A stretch of 64,000 bases of DNA from DATFYM01 sp035315065 (GTDB taxonomy: Bacteria; Acidobacteriota; Terriglobia; UBA7540). Numbering within the stretch: the first letter of the stretch is position 1; every line of letters starts with the position of its first letter. The stretch is taken from the NCBI GenBank assembly GCA_035315065.1, contig DATFYM010000253.1:11381-75380 (forward strand). Reading direction: 5' to 3'. Positions 6,990 through 14,742 of the stretch are shown here, piece after piece. The translations under genes and the position numbers were made by a program. Below the pieces are notes generated by a model. That model was given only the letters and a program-made list of their open reading frames with translations. It ran no database searches and had not been told where the DNA came from.

Positions 6990-9029
6990 ATGATTCACAC
7001 CAGAAAGGACAGAACTCTTTACTTCATCAGCGGGGTGATTGCTGCGGCTTTCATCGCGGGATTGATCTACGCGACCGCGGAGGACAAACGCACGTCTCTG
7101 CGCATGATCTTTATTTACCTGTCAGTGGGGTTCGCGACTTTCATTGTCCTTTACGGACTGAACCTCGCCTCTATTTGGCTCAGCCAACCGGACGATCTGG
7201 CCTTGAAAATCCGGGCCAGGTGGCAGAGGGTCTTGGGAGAAGGTGAGAGTCTCTCGCCGTTTGGTGTTGCTGACGATTACTTGGACCGTGCTGCTTTGCT
7301 CGTCGTCTCGTTGCAAGCCAAAATCCTCAGCGTGGGGGGCGAGCCCCACGGTCCTCGAAGGCCCGCCGCGCAGCTCATTCGCGCACACGAGGACGAACAT
7401 CGCAAGGACATCGAAAAAATAACAGCGCTTCAAACCGAGGTCAGTGTTCTCGAGAACCGTCTGCGCCAAATTCCAGCGGAGCTCCAGGCACGTGCAAAGG
7501 CATTCAGCTCTGTGTGGCTATGCAAGAAGAGGCCGCGATCTGAGCCGACATTCTTGCATCGTGATGACCCCATCTACGGCCAGCTGGGAATCCACGAGAA
7601 GTTATATCCCATTCTGTGTCACCCTCTAATCCAGCGTCTGAACTACGTAAGACAATTATCCTTTGCATATTTGACGTTTCCTTCAGCCTCACACACGCGC
7701 CTGTCGCATCTTTTTGGCGTTGCAAAGAACGCTCAAGAGGTGCTGCGTAAGGTTATCACGAAACAAGTAGCGTACCGGTCTCTCGGAAGAGACCAAGCAA
7801 CCGGGTTACTAAGATTGGAGTCCAAGCTCGTCCCATTAAGTGTGACACCGGAGAAAACGAATAGCATACTTCTCAAGGCTCAACTTTGTGCGCTACTTCA
7901 TGACGTCGGCCACGGCCCGTTCGGACACGCCTTAGATAAACTCGTGCCCTATCATGGCGATCTTGGTCGTACCGACCCGCCAGATACCGTGTACGGCCTC
8001 AAGTACATAAAGGACTACCTGGGCGCCGAGATAAGTGAAGCGGGCTTCCAGCCAGATGAGATAGTCAAAATCCTCGATAAGGAGCAGAAGGACGAGCTGA
8101 CCGGTTTCGATGTGCTCATCGCGGACCTGATTGCATCACCTGTGGACATCGACAGGATGGACTTTTTGGTTAGGGACGCGCACATGACTGGGCTTGAAAT
8201 GGGCTTCATCAACACTGAAGCACTCCGTGAGCAGATGTACCCACTGGAAGAGTCGGGGGACTACAAACTCGTGTACGCGCCGGCAGCTCTGTCGGAGATG
8301 GAGGATCTCGCGCAGGCGCACCATAACATGTACATACATTGCTACGAGCACCCCAGGAAGGTTGCTTCGGAGAGACTTCTTGTCCGGGCGGTCACGTACT
8401 TGCTCGCGAATGGCCTGCCGAAGGACGATCTAATGCTGCTGAGTGACGATCAACTCATTGCGCTTCTCTCCGAGTTCCTCTCGCCAGAAACCGCCCAGGG
8501 ACAATGCTTCAGAGCCTTGAGGGAAAACGTTCATTTCCTTCTGGTGGCGGAATACCACCTTTCAATATGGGATCCCGTCGCGAGAGAAATGAAGTGCAAT
8601 CCAAAGCTAAGTGCGACAGTAAGGGCTTGGTATGACGAAAGAGCGAAAGGAAAACAGTTCCTCAAAAGGGTTTACGTAGAGTCACCTCTGTCTTGGGAAG
8701 AACAAATCTGCCGAGCCGTGGGATTAAGGGAAGAGGACCGGTGGAAAGTGATAGTCACCGTTCCCGCATACGACGCCAAACTGCAGCAGGAGAGCGGTGC
8801 GCTTGTCGTTAGGAAAGACGCATCGGGGCTTTTCTTGGATGACTTCTACAATGCTTCGGCGATCTTAAGAAATCTTCTGACCATCCTGGTCCCCGAGAGA
8901 CACGTCCTCAGGGTGCACGTGACGGAGGACCTGGCGGCTGATGCGGCTAAGCTCGGTAAGGCCGCGGAGGACCTATTTATGGGAGCCACTGCACCTTTAG
9001 CAGATTCTCCAGCTCTCCCAGTAGCTTAG
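6990..9029 (+). CDS. Membrane-anchored HD-domain phosphohydrolase (COG1078/SAMHD1-like)
   Basis: This 679-residue protein starts with two hydrophobic segments (about 11-32 and 38-64), followed by a helical, probably coiled-coil stretch (about 115-170). From about 190 it matches HD phosphohydrolases of the COG1078 type. It shows HTRLSHLFGV near 235 (first His), LLHDVGHGPFGHALD near 303 (the HD pair) and SPVDIDRMDFLVRDA near 386 (last Asp). Soluble relatives include dNTP triphosphohydrolases such as SAMHD1; depletion of dNTPs is a known anti-phage strategy. The membrane anchor is unusual for that group. Its 3' end overlaps a convergent small gene by 53 bases. Substrate and a defence role are inference. 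Confidence 0.85.
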   Translation: MIHTRKDRTLYFISGVIAAAFIAGLIYATAEDKRTSLRMIFIYLSVGFATFIVLYGLNLASIWLSQPDDLALKIRARWQRVLGEGESLSPFGVADDYLDRAALLVVSLQAKILSVGGEPHGPRRPAAQLIRAHEDEHRKDIEKITALQTEVSVLENRLRQIPAELQARAKAFSSVWLCKKRPRSEPTFLHRDDPIYGQLGIHEKLYPILCHPLIQRLNYVRQLSFAYLTFPSASHTRLSHLFGVAKNAQEVLRKVITKQVAYRSLGRDQATGLLRLESKLVPLSVTPEKTNSILLKAQLCALLHDVGHGPFGHALDKLVPYHGDLGRTDPPDTVYGLKYIKDYLGAEISEAGFQPDEIVKILDKEQKDELTGFDVLIADLIASPVDIDRMDFLVRDAHMTGLEMGFINTEALREQMYPLEESGDYKLVYAPAALSEMEDLAQAHHNMYIHCYEHPRKVASERLLVRAVTYLLANGLPKDDLMLLSDDQLIALLSEFLSPETAQGQCFRALRENVHFLLVAEYHLSIWDPVAREMKCNPKLSATVRAWYDERAKGKQFLKRVYVESPLSWEEQICRAVGLREEDRWKVIVTVPAYDAKLQQESGALVVRKDASGLFLDDFYNASAILRNLLTILVPERHVLRVHVTEDLAADAAKLGKAAEDLFMGATAPLADSPALPVA

Positions 9030-9357
9030 CGAGCTCTTCCCGATTTTTCTCCGCCTCCACGATTGAATGACAAAAACGTTCGCCTTCCTTCCCAACTCTG
9101 ATGGGGCTCCGCTGCGTCGCGTAGCCCATGGAAAGCATTTGCCCTACGAAATTCTCAACGTCCTCAGAATAGAACCCCCCAGGGATCTTCCTAAGACCCA
9201 GATCTCTGAATCTGAAGCCTCTCTGCTTCAGAGTGAACAAGATGCCAGAAATGTCCCTCACGAACGGCCGATCCTTGGGATTGCCTGCGGTTGCCGCCTG
9301 GAGCACAGCTGCTATAGCAGTTGTGCTGTCAATATTTGAGTACGCTTGTGTCGCCAT
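8977..9357 (-). CDS. Hypothetical small protein, possible winged-helix plus coiled coil
   Basis: This 126-residue frame starts at an ATG with a near-perfect Shine-Dalgarno (AAGGAGG, 6 bases upstream), so it is probably real. Residues about 25-95 have a helix-turn pattern suggestive of a winged helix (RDISGILFTLKQRGFRFRDL, then EDVENFVGQMLSMGYA and RVGKEGERF). The last 25 residues are a heptad-like helix (EKNREELAKLLGELENLL). It is convergent with, and overlaps, the end of the HD phosphohydrolase gene. I do not recognise the family. A regulatory or partner role for the HD enzyme is only suggested by the overlap. Confidence 0.7.
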   Translation of the reverse strand: MATQAYSNIDSTTAIAAVLQAATAGNPKDRPFVRDISGILFTLKQRGFRFRDLGLRKIPGGFYSEDVENFVGQMLSMGYATQRSPIRVGKEGERFCHSIVEAEKNREELAKLLGELENLLKVQWLP

Positions 9358-9654
9358 GATTTGCCTCCTTATCGTCCAGCCCGTAACGGCGGGACGCAGT
9401 CGTCCAAATCGATTTCGCGCGCAGGCTACGAACTCCCAGAGTCTCGCGCCTCAACTTGCGGCATCCGGCTGCGGTCCGGCCAACGTTTCCGAAGCCCCGG
9501 CGCGATGCCCGCCCGTGCCTTAGATTGTTTTCGCCGCTAGACCGATTCATTATCTCAACCCAAAAGCCAAAAAAACGCAAGCCCTGCTGCCCTCGGCACG
9601 CCAGCACGCCGCTTCAGCAATACGGTAGCATCGTATCTCTTTCGCTGTCAAATA

Positions 9655-9684
9655 TATTTTACATGGCTGAAACTATGTAAAATA
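9655..9684. promoter_or_regulatory. Perfect 10-bp inverted repeat, probable operator
   Basis: TATTTTACAT (9655-9664) and ATGTAAAATA (9675-9684) form perfect 10-bp arms around a 10-base spacer. They end 3 bases before the -35 box of the XRE gene. This is the usual place for an autoregulatory operator, and the gene downstream encodes a helix-turn-helix protein (inference). Confidence 0.7.
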
Positions 9685-9687
9685 AAG

Positions 9688-9716
9688 TTGACACAACCTT
9701 TTGCCAACGGTACGAT
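9688..9716 (+). promoter_or_regulatory. Sigma70-type promoter of the XRE regulator gene
   Basis: TTGACA (9688-9693), 17-base spacer, TACGAT (9711-9716). Transcription would begin near 9723, leaving a leader of about 20 bases. A TTG that could extend the gene to 9701 lies inside the promoter spacer and is therefore not the start. Confidence 0.8.
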
Positions 9717-9742
9717 TTAGCTTCGGCTTAGCAGGCGCGCCA

Positions 9743-10144
9743 ATGGCTAAGGTCTCCGCAGAGATTATCGGCGGTCAGCTCAGTACCTTTAGGGGGCAGA
9801 GGGGACTCTCCCTTCGTGAAGCGGCAAGCGAACTTGGCGTATCCCACCAGACCATCCACCTTTGCGAAAAGGGCAAGAGGCTTCCACCATTAGAGCTCTT
9901 GATTACGGCTATGGACAAATGGAATGTCTCTTTCCAGCTGAATGGTTACCAAGTCGTGCCAAGGGAGCTCGTGCAGGCGCGGGCTCCGAAGCCCGAATCT
10001 GTCCAGGGGGTTCTCCGCTTGCGACCGCGCGGCAAGCACCAAGGGAAGGCTGTTAGTAGCGTCAAATACCAAGCGGAAACGGTCAGTCTTCAACGACGTG
10101 ACAACGAGCTAGTTATCACAGCAGTCGCGAGGATCACCAGGTAG
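9743..10144 (+). CDS. XRE-family helix-turn-helix regulator
   Basis: From ATG 9743 the protein has 133 residues. Residues about 8-60 form an XRE/HTH_3 domain: LSTFRGQRGLSLREAASELG, then VSHQTIHLCEKGKRLPPLE. The C-terminal half is basic and carries RLRPRGKHQGK, followed by a short beta-rich tail. Most XRE proteins of this kind are repressors of their own promoter; a perfect palindrome beside the -35 box fits that. It sits between the HD-phosphohydrolase pair and a decayed ATPase gene, so it could be the regulator of an accessory cassette (inference). No strong Shine-Dalgarno is visible, consistent with the short leader. Confidence 0.85.
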   Translation: MAKVSAEIIGGQLSTFRGQRGLSLREAASELGVSHQTIHLCEKGKRLPPLELLITAMDKWNVSFQLNGYQVVPRELVQARAPKPESVQGVLRLRPRGKHQGKAVSSVKYQAETVSLQRRDNELVITAVARITR

Positions 10145-10409
10145 TCTGCAGCCTCCGTTTCCGTAATTCCACAAAGAGCCCAGCTCCTTCACGTCAGCAA
10201 CTTGGTTCGTGGTGCAAAGGCGGATGAGAAACTGCGGCACGCCGTACGCTCGGTTCCTAAACCTTGAGTTAAGGGAATTCGATCTCTCGATACAACAGGC
10301 GCGTCGCACTCGGCTACCCGGCGAACTACCGGCCGCCAGAATTGTCTTAGGACTTGATCGGGCCATCCCGCGCTATCTAGAGGGGAGCGCTGGAGAGGAC
10401 AGGCCGCAA

Positions 10410-10873
10410 TTACAGCTCCGCGAGCGTGGCGGCCATTTCGGCCAACCCAATCGCCGGCGGTGATTCGGATAGCGTTCGCGGCCGGGATTCACCGGGAATT
10501 GATGGTCCGCCTTCAAATCCCCAGCAGCCAGATAGAAACCCTTCTCGGGCTTCGCGGACAGGCTTCGCTTGATGTCAAAAGCCCAGAGGCCGCGCCCCGG
10601 AATTTCGAGGACCAGGTCGATTTCCGCGCCGGCGGCGGTGCGATAGAAGCAGGGGATGGTGCGGGCAGGGGCGGCGGCGATGAGGTTTTCGATGACGAAG
10701 CCCTCCCAACTGGCGCCCGCCACGGGATGGCCCGACAATGCGTTGTAATCGGCGATGCCAAGGAGCGCGTGGACGATGCCGCTATCCCGGACATAGACTT
10801 TGGGCGATTTAAGAAGCCGCTTGCCGAGGTTGCGGTGGAAAGGCCGGAGGCGGCGGGAATCATCCATGCACAT
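10410..10873 (-). pseudogene. Decayed AAA ATPase gene, DUF4143 C-terminal part only
   Basis: The minus strand encodes the C-terminal region of an AAA_14/DUF4143 ATPase: LGKRLLKSPKVYVRDSG, then LSGHPVAGASWEGFVIENL, then FYRTAAGAEIDLVLE and a GLWAFDIKRS segment. These proteins are normally about 380-420 residues; the whole ATPase domain is missing. Near 10455-10465 the frame shifts. The expected end (PAIGLAEMAATLAEL, stop at 10410-10412) is in another frame than the upstream part. Truncation plus frameshift mark it as a pseudogene. About 230 bases between 10145 and 10400 hold nothing else recognisable. Confidence 0.8.
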
Positions 10874-10974
10874 TATCCATGCCGTGGATGATTTGCAAGG
10901 ATGGAGTGAGGGCCTCCAGCAGGTAGCACTGGCGGGCGAGGAGGCGAAGGCGAAACGCTCGGTCGAGCTTCAAT

Positions 10975-11610
10975 TCAACGCCCCTTCGAGTGCCGGAACC
11001 GTTTCAGGACTTCATCGGGCCACGCCACGCTGTCGAGGGTTTTGCCGAGTTCCAGAAATTCCGTAAGCTGCTTCGCCGCGAGTTCCGGGAGGGCTCTGCT
11101 TGCACGCGTCTCCACGTACTTGGCCGCCTTGAGCCGGTACATCCTCAAACGGCTCCCGTCGTAGCTCCAGACCTCCGGGATGCCAAGGGCGGAGTAAATG
11201 GTGAATTTGTCCAGGAGAGAATGAGTCACTACTACTTCGACGACGATGTCGGGAGGAGGGTCAATCGCCAAATCAATCCGTTCTTTCCCGCGCATCATCC
11301 GGGCATGGGTAACGTAAAAGCACGAATCGGGCTCGAACCCGCGCTTCCGATCCTTGCGCCTGAAAGTCGTGGAGCCCAGGGACAGGATGTCGATTCGAAG
11401 CTCCCGGGTCAGCAGCTTCACCAAGTCGGGAATCAGGTCTTTGAACCACTCGTGCTCAGCCGAGGGGCTCATGATCTCTAGCTCTCCCTGGTCATAGGTG
11501 AATCGCGGCGAGCTACGGTCAAGGTGATCTTCCAGCAGCCGCTCGTAGGTTTCCCAACTGACGTGCCGCAACACCACTCGCTCCTGCAACGGACTTGCAA
11601 CGGTCGGCAT
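10975..11610 (-). CDS. Uma2-family (DUF820) putative nuclease
   Basis: This 211-residue protein matches the Uma2/DUF820 family of PD-(D/E)XK-fold proteins. It has SWETYERLLEDHLDRSSPRFTYDQGELEIMSPS at the N-terminus, a FEPDSCFYV motif near 92, and DPPPDIVVEVVVTHS near 118, where Asp and Glu form the presumed metal site. The family is expanded in cyanobacteria and acidobacteria; the biological role is not established. It lies just upstream (minus strand) of the DUF4143 pseudogene. Start ATG at 11610. Confidence 0.88.
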   Translation of the reverse strand: MPTVASPLQERVVLRHVSWETYERLLEDHLDRSSPRFTYDQGELEIMSPSAEHEWFKDLIPDLVKLLTRELRIDILSLGSTTFRRKDRKRGFEPDSCFYVTHARMMRGKERIDLAIDPPPDIVVEVVVTHSLLDKFTIYSALGIPEVWSYDGSRLRMYRLKAAKYVETRASRALPELAAKQLTEFLELGKTLDSVAWPDEVLKRFRHSKGR

Positions 11611-11698
11611 GTTCAGACTCTCGTGGCTCTGACTCGAACTTTAGTGTAACCTGCTGCTCGGCCGATTCAAAGTGGTGCCTTGCCCATGCCCTGCCTCG

Positions 11699-11868
11699 TA
11701 GCGCGGGCGTCCCGCCCGCTGTGGCGGGAGCGTCCCGCTCCCGCACGGACGAAGATCAACCGCTTGAGTAGGTGCAAGCGGCACATGAAGGCCAGCCCGC
11801 GCGGGCAGAGCCTGCCCTGTGCGTAGCGAAGGGATGCCGGCGACGCAGCGGGCGGGACGCCCGCGCTA
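11699..11868. repeat. G+C-rich palindromic repeat (GCGGGCGTCCCGCCCGC type)
   Basis: A 22-base arm at 11699-11720 (core GCGGGCGTCCCGCCCGC) recurs as its exact reverse complement at 11847-11868, enclosing about 126 bases. Inside lies a further palindrome at 11723-11744 (GCGGGAGCG/CGCTCCCGC type). It occupies the intergenic region before the first VWA gene. REP-like elements of this composition are frequent in acidobacterial genomes. Confidence 0.8.
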
Positions 11869-11941
11869 GAGCGCTACGTCCATCCTTGACCGCCCCAACC
11901 TGGCTTCCTATAATTGTAAAGTGGTGGGGAGACCGCAAGTC

Positions 11942-12922
11942 ATGAAGAAATTCGCCAGCCTTATTCTGCTGTCCTGGTTCCTGGGAAACATCGTCGCCGC
12001 CCAGCAACCTGGCAGCTCGAGTACTTCCAACCAAGCTGCCCCCAGTACAGCCGGCCAGACCCCCCCCGATAACACAGTCAGAGTCCGGGTCGAACTTGTG
12101 AACGTGCTGGCGACGGTCACCGACAAGAAGAACCATCTGGTTCTCAATCTCAATAAAGACGACCTCCAGGTGTTGGAGAACAACCAACCCCAGAAGATTG
12201 GTTTCTTCAGCCGCGAGACAGACTTGCCGCTGAGGATCGGCATGCTGATCGACTCCAGCAACAGCATCCGCGACCGGCTCCGCTTTGAGCAAGAGGCGGC
12301 GGTGGAGTTCTTGAACGACGCAGTTCGGCCGGGAAAGGACCAGGCCTTCGTGGTCGGGTTCGACGTTGAGCCGCAGCTTCTGCAGGACTACACTGACGAT
12401 CTGGACAGACTTGGCACTGCCATACGGAACATCCAGGCTGGGGGAGGCACGGGCCTCTACGACGCTATCTTTTTTGCGTGCAAGCAAAAGATGCTGATCT
12501 TCCCGCCGCCGGAGCCTTATTTGCGGCGCGTCATGATCATCATCAGCGACGGTCAGGACAACGAAAGCGAACATACGCGCGAGGAGGCTCTCTCCATGGC
12601 CCAGCGCGCCGAGGTGACGATCTTCGCCATCAGCACGAGCCAAGGCGGTTCCAACGCCGGCACCGGCCCCAACTCCAGGGGCGACAAGGTCTTGATGCGC
12701 TTGGCGCAGGAGACCGGCGGCCGGGTATTCTTTCCCTTCGAGGCTACCGACCTGACGGCGAACTTCCAGGAGATCGCGCGCGAGTTGCGCAGCCAATACA
12801 GCGTGGCTTACGTCTCTAGCAACCCGTCCCACGACGGAACTTTCCGCGCCATCAAGATCGAAGCCAAGGATAAGAACCTGCGCGTGCGCGCGAAAGCAGG
12901 ATATTTCGCGCCCACTCCTTAA
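11942..12922 (+). CDS. Secreted VWA-domain protein, acidobacterial type (TIGR03436-like)
   Basis: From ATG 11942 the protein has 326 residues: a signal peptide (MKKFASLILLSWFLGNI, cleavage probably after VAA), then the conserved segment VELVNVLATVTDKKNHLVLNL and a VWA domain. The metal-ion (MIDAS) motif is intact: LIDSSNSI. Threonine and aspartate positions follow (GGTGLYDAIF, ISDGQDNES). The C-terminus has the family hallmark RELRSQYSVAYVSSNPSHDGTFR and a final KAGYFAP. The family is very frequent in Acidobacteria; function unknown, presumably extracytoplasmic protein interaction. It is convergent with a paralogue at 13046-14110. Confidence 0.93.
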   Translation: MKKFASLILLSWFLGNIVAAQQPGSSSTSNQAAPSTAGQTPPDNTVRVRVELVNVLATVTDKKNHLVLNLNKDDLQVLENNQPQKIGFFSRETDLPLRIGMLIDSSNSIRDRLRFEQEAAVEFLNDAVRPGKDQAFVVGFDVEPQLLQDYTDDLDRLGTAIRNIQAGGGTGLYDAIFFACKQKMLIFPPPEPYLRRVMIIISDGQDNESEHTREEALSMAQRAEVTIFAISTSQGGSNAGTGPNSRGDKVLMRLAQETGGRVFFPFEATDLTANFQEIARELRSQYSVAYVSSNPSHDGTFRAIKIEAKDKNLRVRAKAGYFAPTP

Positions 12923-13045
12923 GTAGGGAACAGGGTATAGGGGCCAGCGTACAGAGAAGAGTTCGGATCTTCGTGTACGGCGGGGTGCAGTGGACGGGTT
13001 AGAAGAGAGAATTCTTCCTGTTCCCTATAACCTGTCGCCTGTTCC
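12923..13045. repeat. Inverted heptamer array (AGGGAAC word) between convergent VWA genes
   Basis: Loose AGGGAAC-type heptamers at 12923-12941 face their complement (GTTCCCT type) at about 13016-13048. The word is the same as in the thrS-infC gap. It lies exactly between two stop codons of convergent genes, so here it could act as a bidirectional terminator-like structure (inference). Confidence 0.75.
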
Positions 13046-14110
13046 CTATTGTGAGGGAGCGTAGTAGCCCCGGCGGGTCTGGATCTTGTAATTGCCGCTC
13101 TTCACTTCCACCCGAATCTTGCGGTAAGTGCCGTCGTGCTTGGTGTTAGTCGATGTGTAACCGAGCAGGTACTGAGTGCGCAATTCCCGTGCGATCTGCT
13201 GAAACGCGGCGGCGGTTTCCCCCGCGTTCTTCACCGGCACCACCCGCCCCCCCGTTTCTTCAGAGAGTTTCCTGAGCACCGAATCTCCGCCGTAGCCCAT
13301 CCCTCGAGTGTGGTAAAAGCTCTGATCGCTAATCTCGACGGAGTAGATGATTACGTCCGATCTCTGCGCGGCCTCCAGCCCCGAGGACAGTTTCTCTCTG
13401 CTGCCTTGGTCTTCGCCGTCGGTCATCAGGATCAAAACCTTGCGCCCCACTTCGTTCTTAAGCAACTCGTTGGCAGCCAGCCACACCGCGTCGTAAAGGT
13501 GGGTGCCGCCAATGTTGGCGCCGGGGAAGGTGCTGGGTGACGGGCCCTGCCCGCCGCCGTTGATCACCGTCTCGTCGATGGCGTGCGTCAGCCTTTGCAG
13601 ATCGGCTGTGAAATCCTGAAGGAGTTCCACCTCCAGATCGAAGTGGAGAACAAACGCCAGGTCCTTGGGGCGTAGCACCTGATTCAAAAAAGCCTTCGCC
13701 TGTTCTTGCTCAGTGGGCAGCACTCTCTCTTGGCTGGGACTGGTGTCGACCATCATCCCCAGCGTCAGGGGCGTGTCCGTTTGGCGCGAAAAGTATTTGA
13801 CCTGTTGAGGGACGTTGTCCTCCGTGATCTCAAAGTCGTCCTTGTTGAGGTCGGGAACCAAGTGACCCTTTTTTTCCTGCACCACGGCGTAGACGTTGAC
13901 GACTTCAATCGAAACCTTCAAGGGCTGGCCCGGAGGCGGTAAGGGCTTCTGGTCCTGCTGGGCGCCGGGCGCGGGCTCCTGCCGCGCCCAACTCGGCGAC
14001 GGCCCGAGAGCGAGAAAGGCGAGCGTTGACACCAGAGCCAGGAGCCACCGTGACGCAGTAGTGAGCTTGACGGCGAGTGCCGGAGCCGAACCTCGATTGG
14101 CAAGGATCAT
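13046..14110 (-). CDS. Secreted VWA-domain protein, acidobacterial type (second copy)
   Basis: This 354-residue protein has an N-terminal hydrophobic signal segment (about 20-42, ending PSWARQEP). The family core KVSIEVVNVYAVVQEKKGHL is followed by a VWA domain with an intact MIDAS motif (VDTSPSQER). GGTHLYDAVWLAANELL and LMTDGEDQGS come next, and the C-terminal hallmark is RELRTQYLLGYTSTNTKHDGTYR with GYYAPSQ. It is clearly paralogous to the protein at 11942-12922 and to 41559-42671. Expected location is periplasmic or extracellular. Confidence 0.93.
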   Translation of the reverse strand: MILANRGSAPALAVKLTTASRWLLALVSTLAFLALGPSPSWARQEPAPGAQQDQKPLPPPGQPLKVSIEVVNVYAVVQEKKGHLVPDLNKDDFEITEDNVPQQVKYFSRQTDTPLTLGMMVDTSPSQERVLPTEQEQAKAFLNQVLRPKDLAFVLHFDLEVELLQDFTADLQRLTHAIDETVINGGGQGPSPSTFPGANIGGTHLYDAVWLAANELLKNEVGRKVLILMTDGEDQGSREKLSSGLEAAQRSDVIIYSVEISDQSFYHTRGMGYGGDSVLRKLSEETGGRVVPVKNAGETAAAFQQIARELRTQYLLGYTSTNTKHDGTYRKIRVEVKSGNYKIQTRRGYYAPSQ

Positions 14111-14531
14111 GGACTCTTAGATGCGGCCGACGGGCGTCGTGTCATCGCGCGCGCCGGCTGCCCTCCTACAGGTTCTGGTCACATCAGGGAGAACACAATT
14201 GGCCTCGACCATCATACTCGTGATTAGGAACTCCGTCTCAGCTTCTTTGTGAGGGCTGCTACTGAGCCGAGCGGACCAGCATCTGGCATCGGGCGGAGAA
14301 AACTGCAAAGTGAATTGACGGATTCATCGAGCGCGGGCTCCGCTTCCGCGCCACGTTTGCTTTCTTGATTCTTGCGCGGCCTCCTCGCTCACGAGAAACA
14401 GCGATGTTTATTGGCTCGAATGCTGGTCGGAGTGCTTTCGACGGATCGCTTTCACCCCTCGGAACGTGGAGCATCGTGTCCTTCATGATCGAAATATTTC
14501 TGAAATCTTTCGACGATGATTCACTTTCTTC
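14111..14531. other. Intergenic region without recognisable gene
   Basis: About 420 bases between the second VWA gene and the miniature transcription unit. The reading frames here have no recognisable domain, no convincing ribosome-binding site and unlikely composition. I see no repeat or RNA. Confidence 0.5.
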
Positions 14532-14560
14532 TTGACAAGACCGATCGCAGTCACTATACA
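14532..14560 (+). promoter_or_regulatory. Near-consensus sigma70 promoter of a miniature transcription unit
   Basis: TTGACA (14532-14537), 17-base spacer, TATACA (14555-14560). The predicted start of transcription is near 14567. This is one of the three best promoters seen in the window. Confidence 0.85.
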
Positions 14561-14573
14561 TGAGAAATGTATA
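14555..14573. promoter_or_regulatory. Palindrome covering -10 box and transcription start
   Basis: TATACAT (14555-14561), a 5-base spacer GAGAA, ATGTATA (14567-14573). Perfect 7-bp arms overlie the -10 element and the predicted +1 site, as expected for a repressor operator (inference). Confidence 0.6.
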
Positions 14574-14630
14574 CGCGCTCCGTCAGCCGAGCTGGCGGAA
14601 GATTTCAAGTTAAGAGGAGAGGAGAATAGA

Positions 14631-14669
14631 ATGGCAGCTAAGAAGAAAGCAGCTAAGAAGAAGCGGTAA
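14631..14669 (+). CDS. Candidate 12-residue Lys/Ala peptide (MAAKKKAAKKKR)
   Basis: An ATG at 14631 opens 12 codons and a stop (MAAKKKAAKKKR). A purine-rich leader with GAGGAGAGGAG lies 6-10 bases upstream. A strong promoter lies about 64 bases before the transcription start-to-ATG leader, which contains a small hairpin at 14580-14598. A perfect terminator follows 31 bases after the stop. The AAKK pattern resembles the lysine-rich tails of bacterial histone-H1-like proteins, suggesting nucleic-acid binding. The peptide may instead be incidental to a small RNA of about 165 bases. There is no recognised family. The unit is judged real because of its complete signals; translation is less certain. 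Confidence 0.5.
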   Translation: MAAKKKAAKKKR

Positions 14670-14699
14670 GATTCCTCCAAGACAACTTGGAACGGATCA

Positions 14700-14735
14700 T
14701 TCGGGGATGCAGCAATGCATCCCCGAAGTTTTTTG
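14700..14735 (+). terminator. Rho-independent terminator, GCAA tetraloop
   Basis: A 12-bp perfect stem (TTCGGGGATGCA and its complement) around a GCAA loop (14700-14727) is followed by GTTTTTT. It closes the miniature unit and, being nearly symmetrical, may also serve the convergent rmuC gene ending at 14743. Confidence 0.9.
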
Positions 14736-14742
14736 TGGGCCG

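Noticed and set aside
9701..9742. TTG start extending the XRE regulator upstream
   Set aside because: It lies inside the spacer of a strong promoter, upstream of the predicted transcription start.
14111..14561. Small minus-strand frames upstream of the second VWA gene
   Set aside because: No ribosome-binding sites, no domain, and one of them crosses the miniature unit's promoter.
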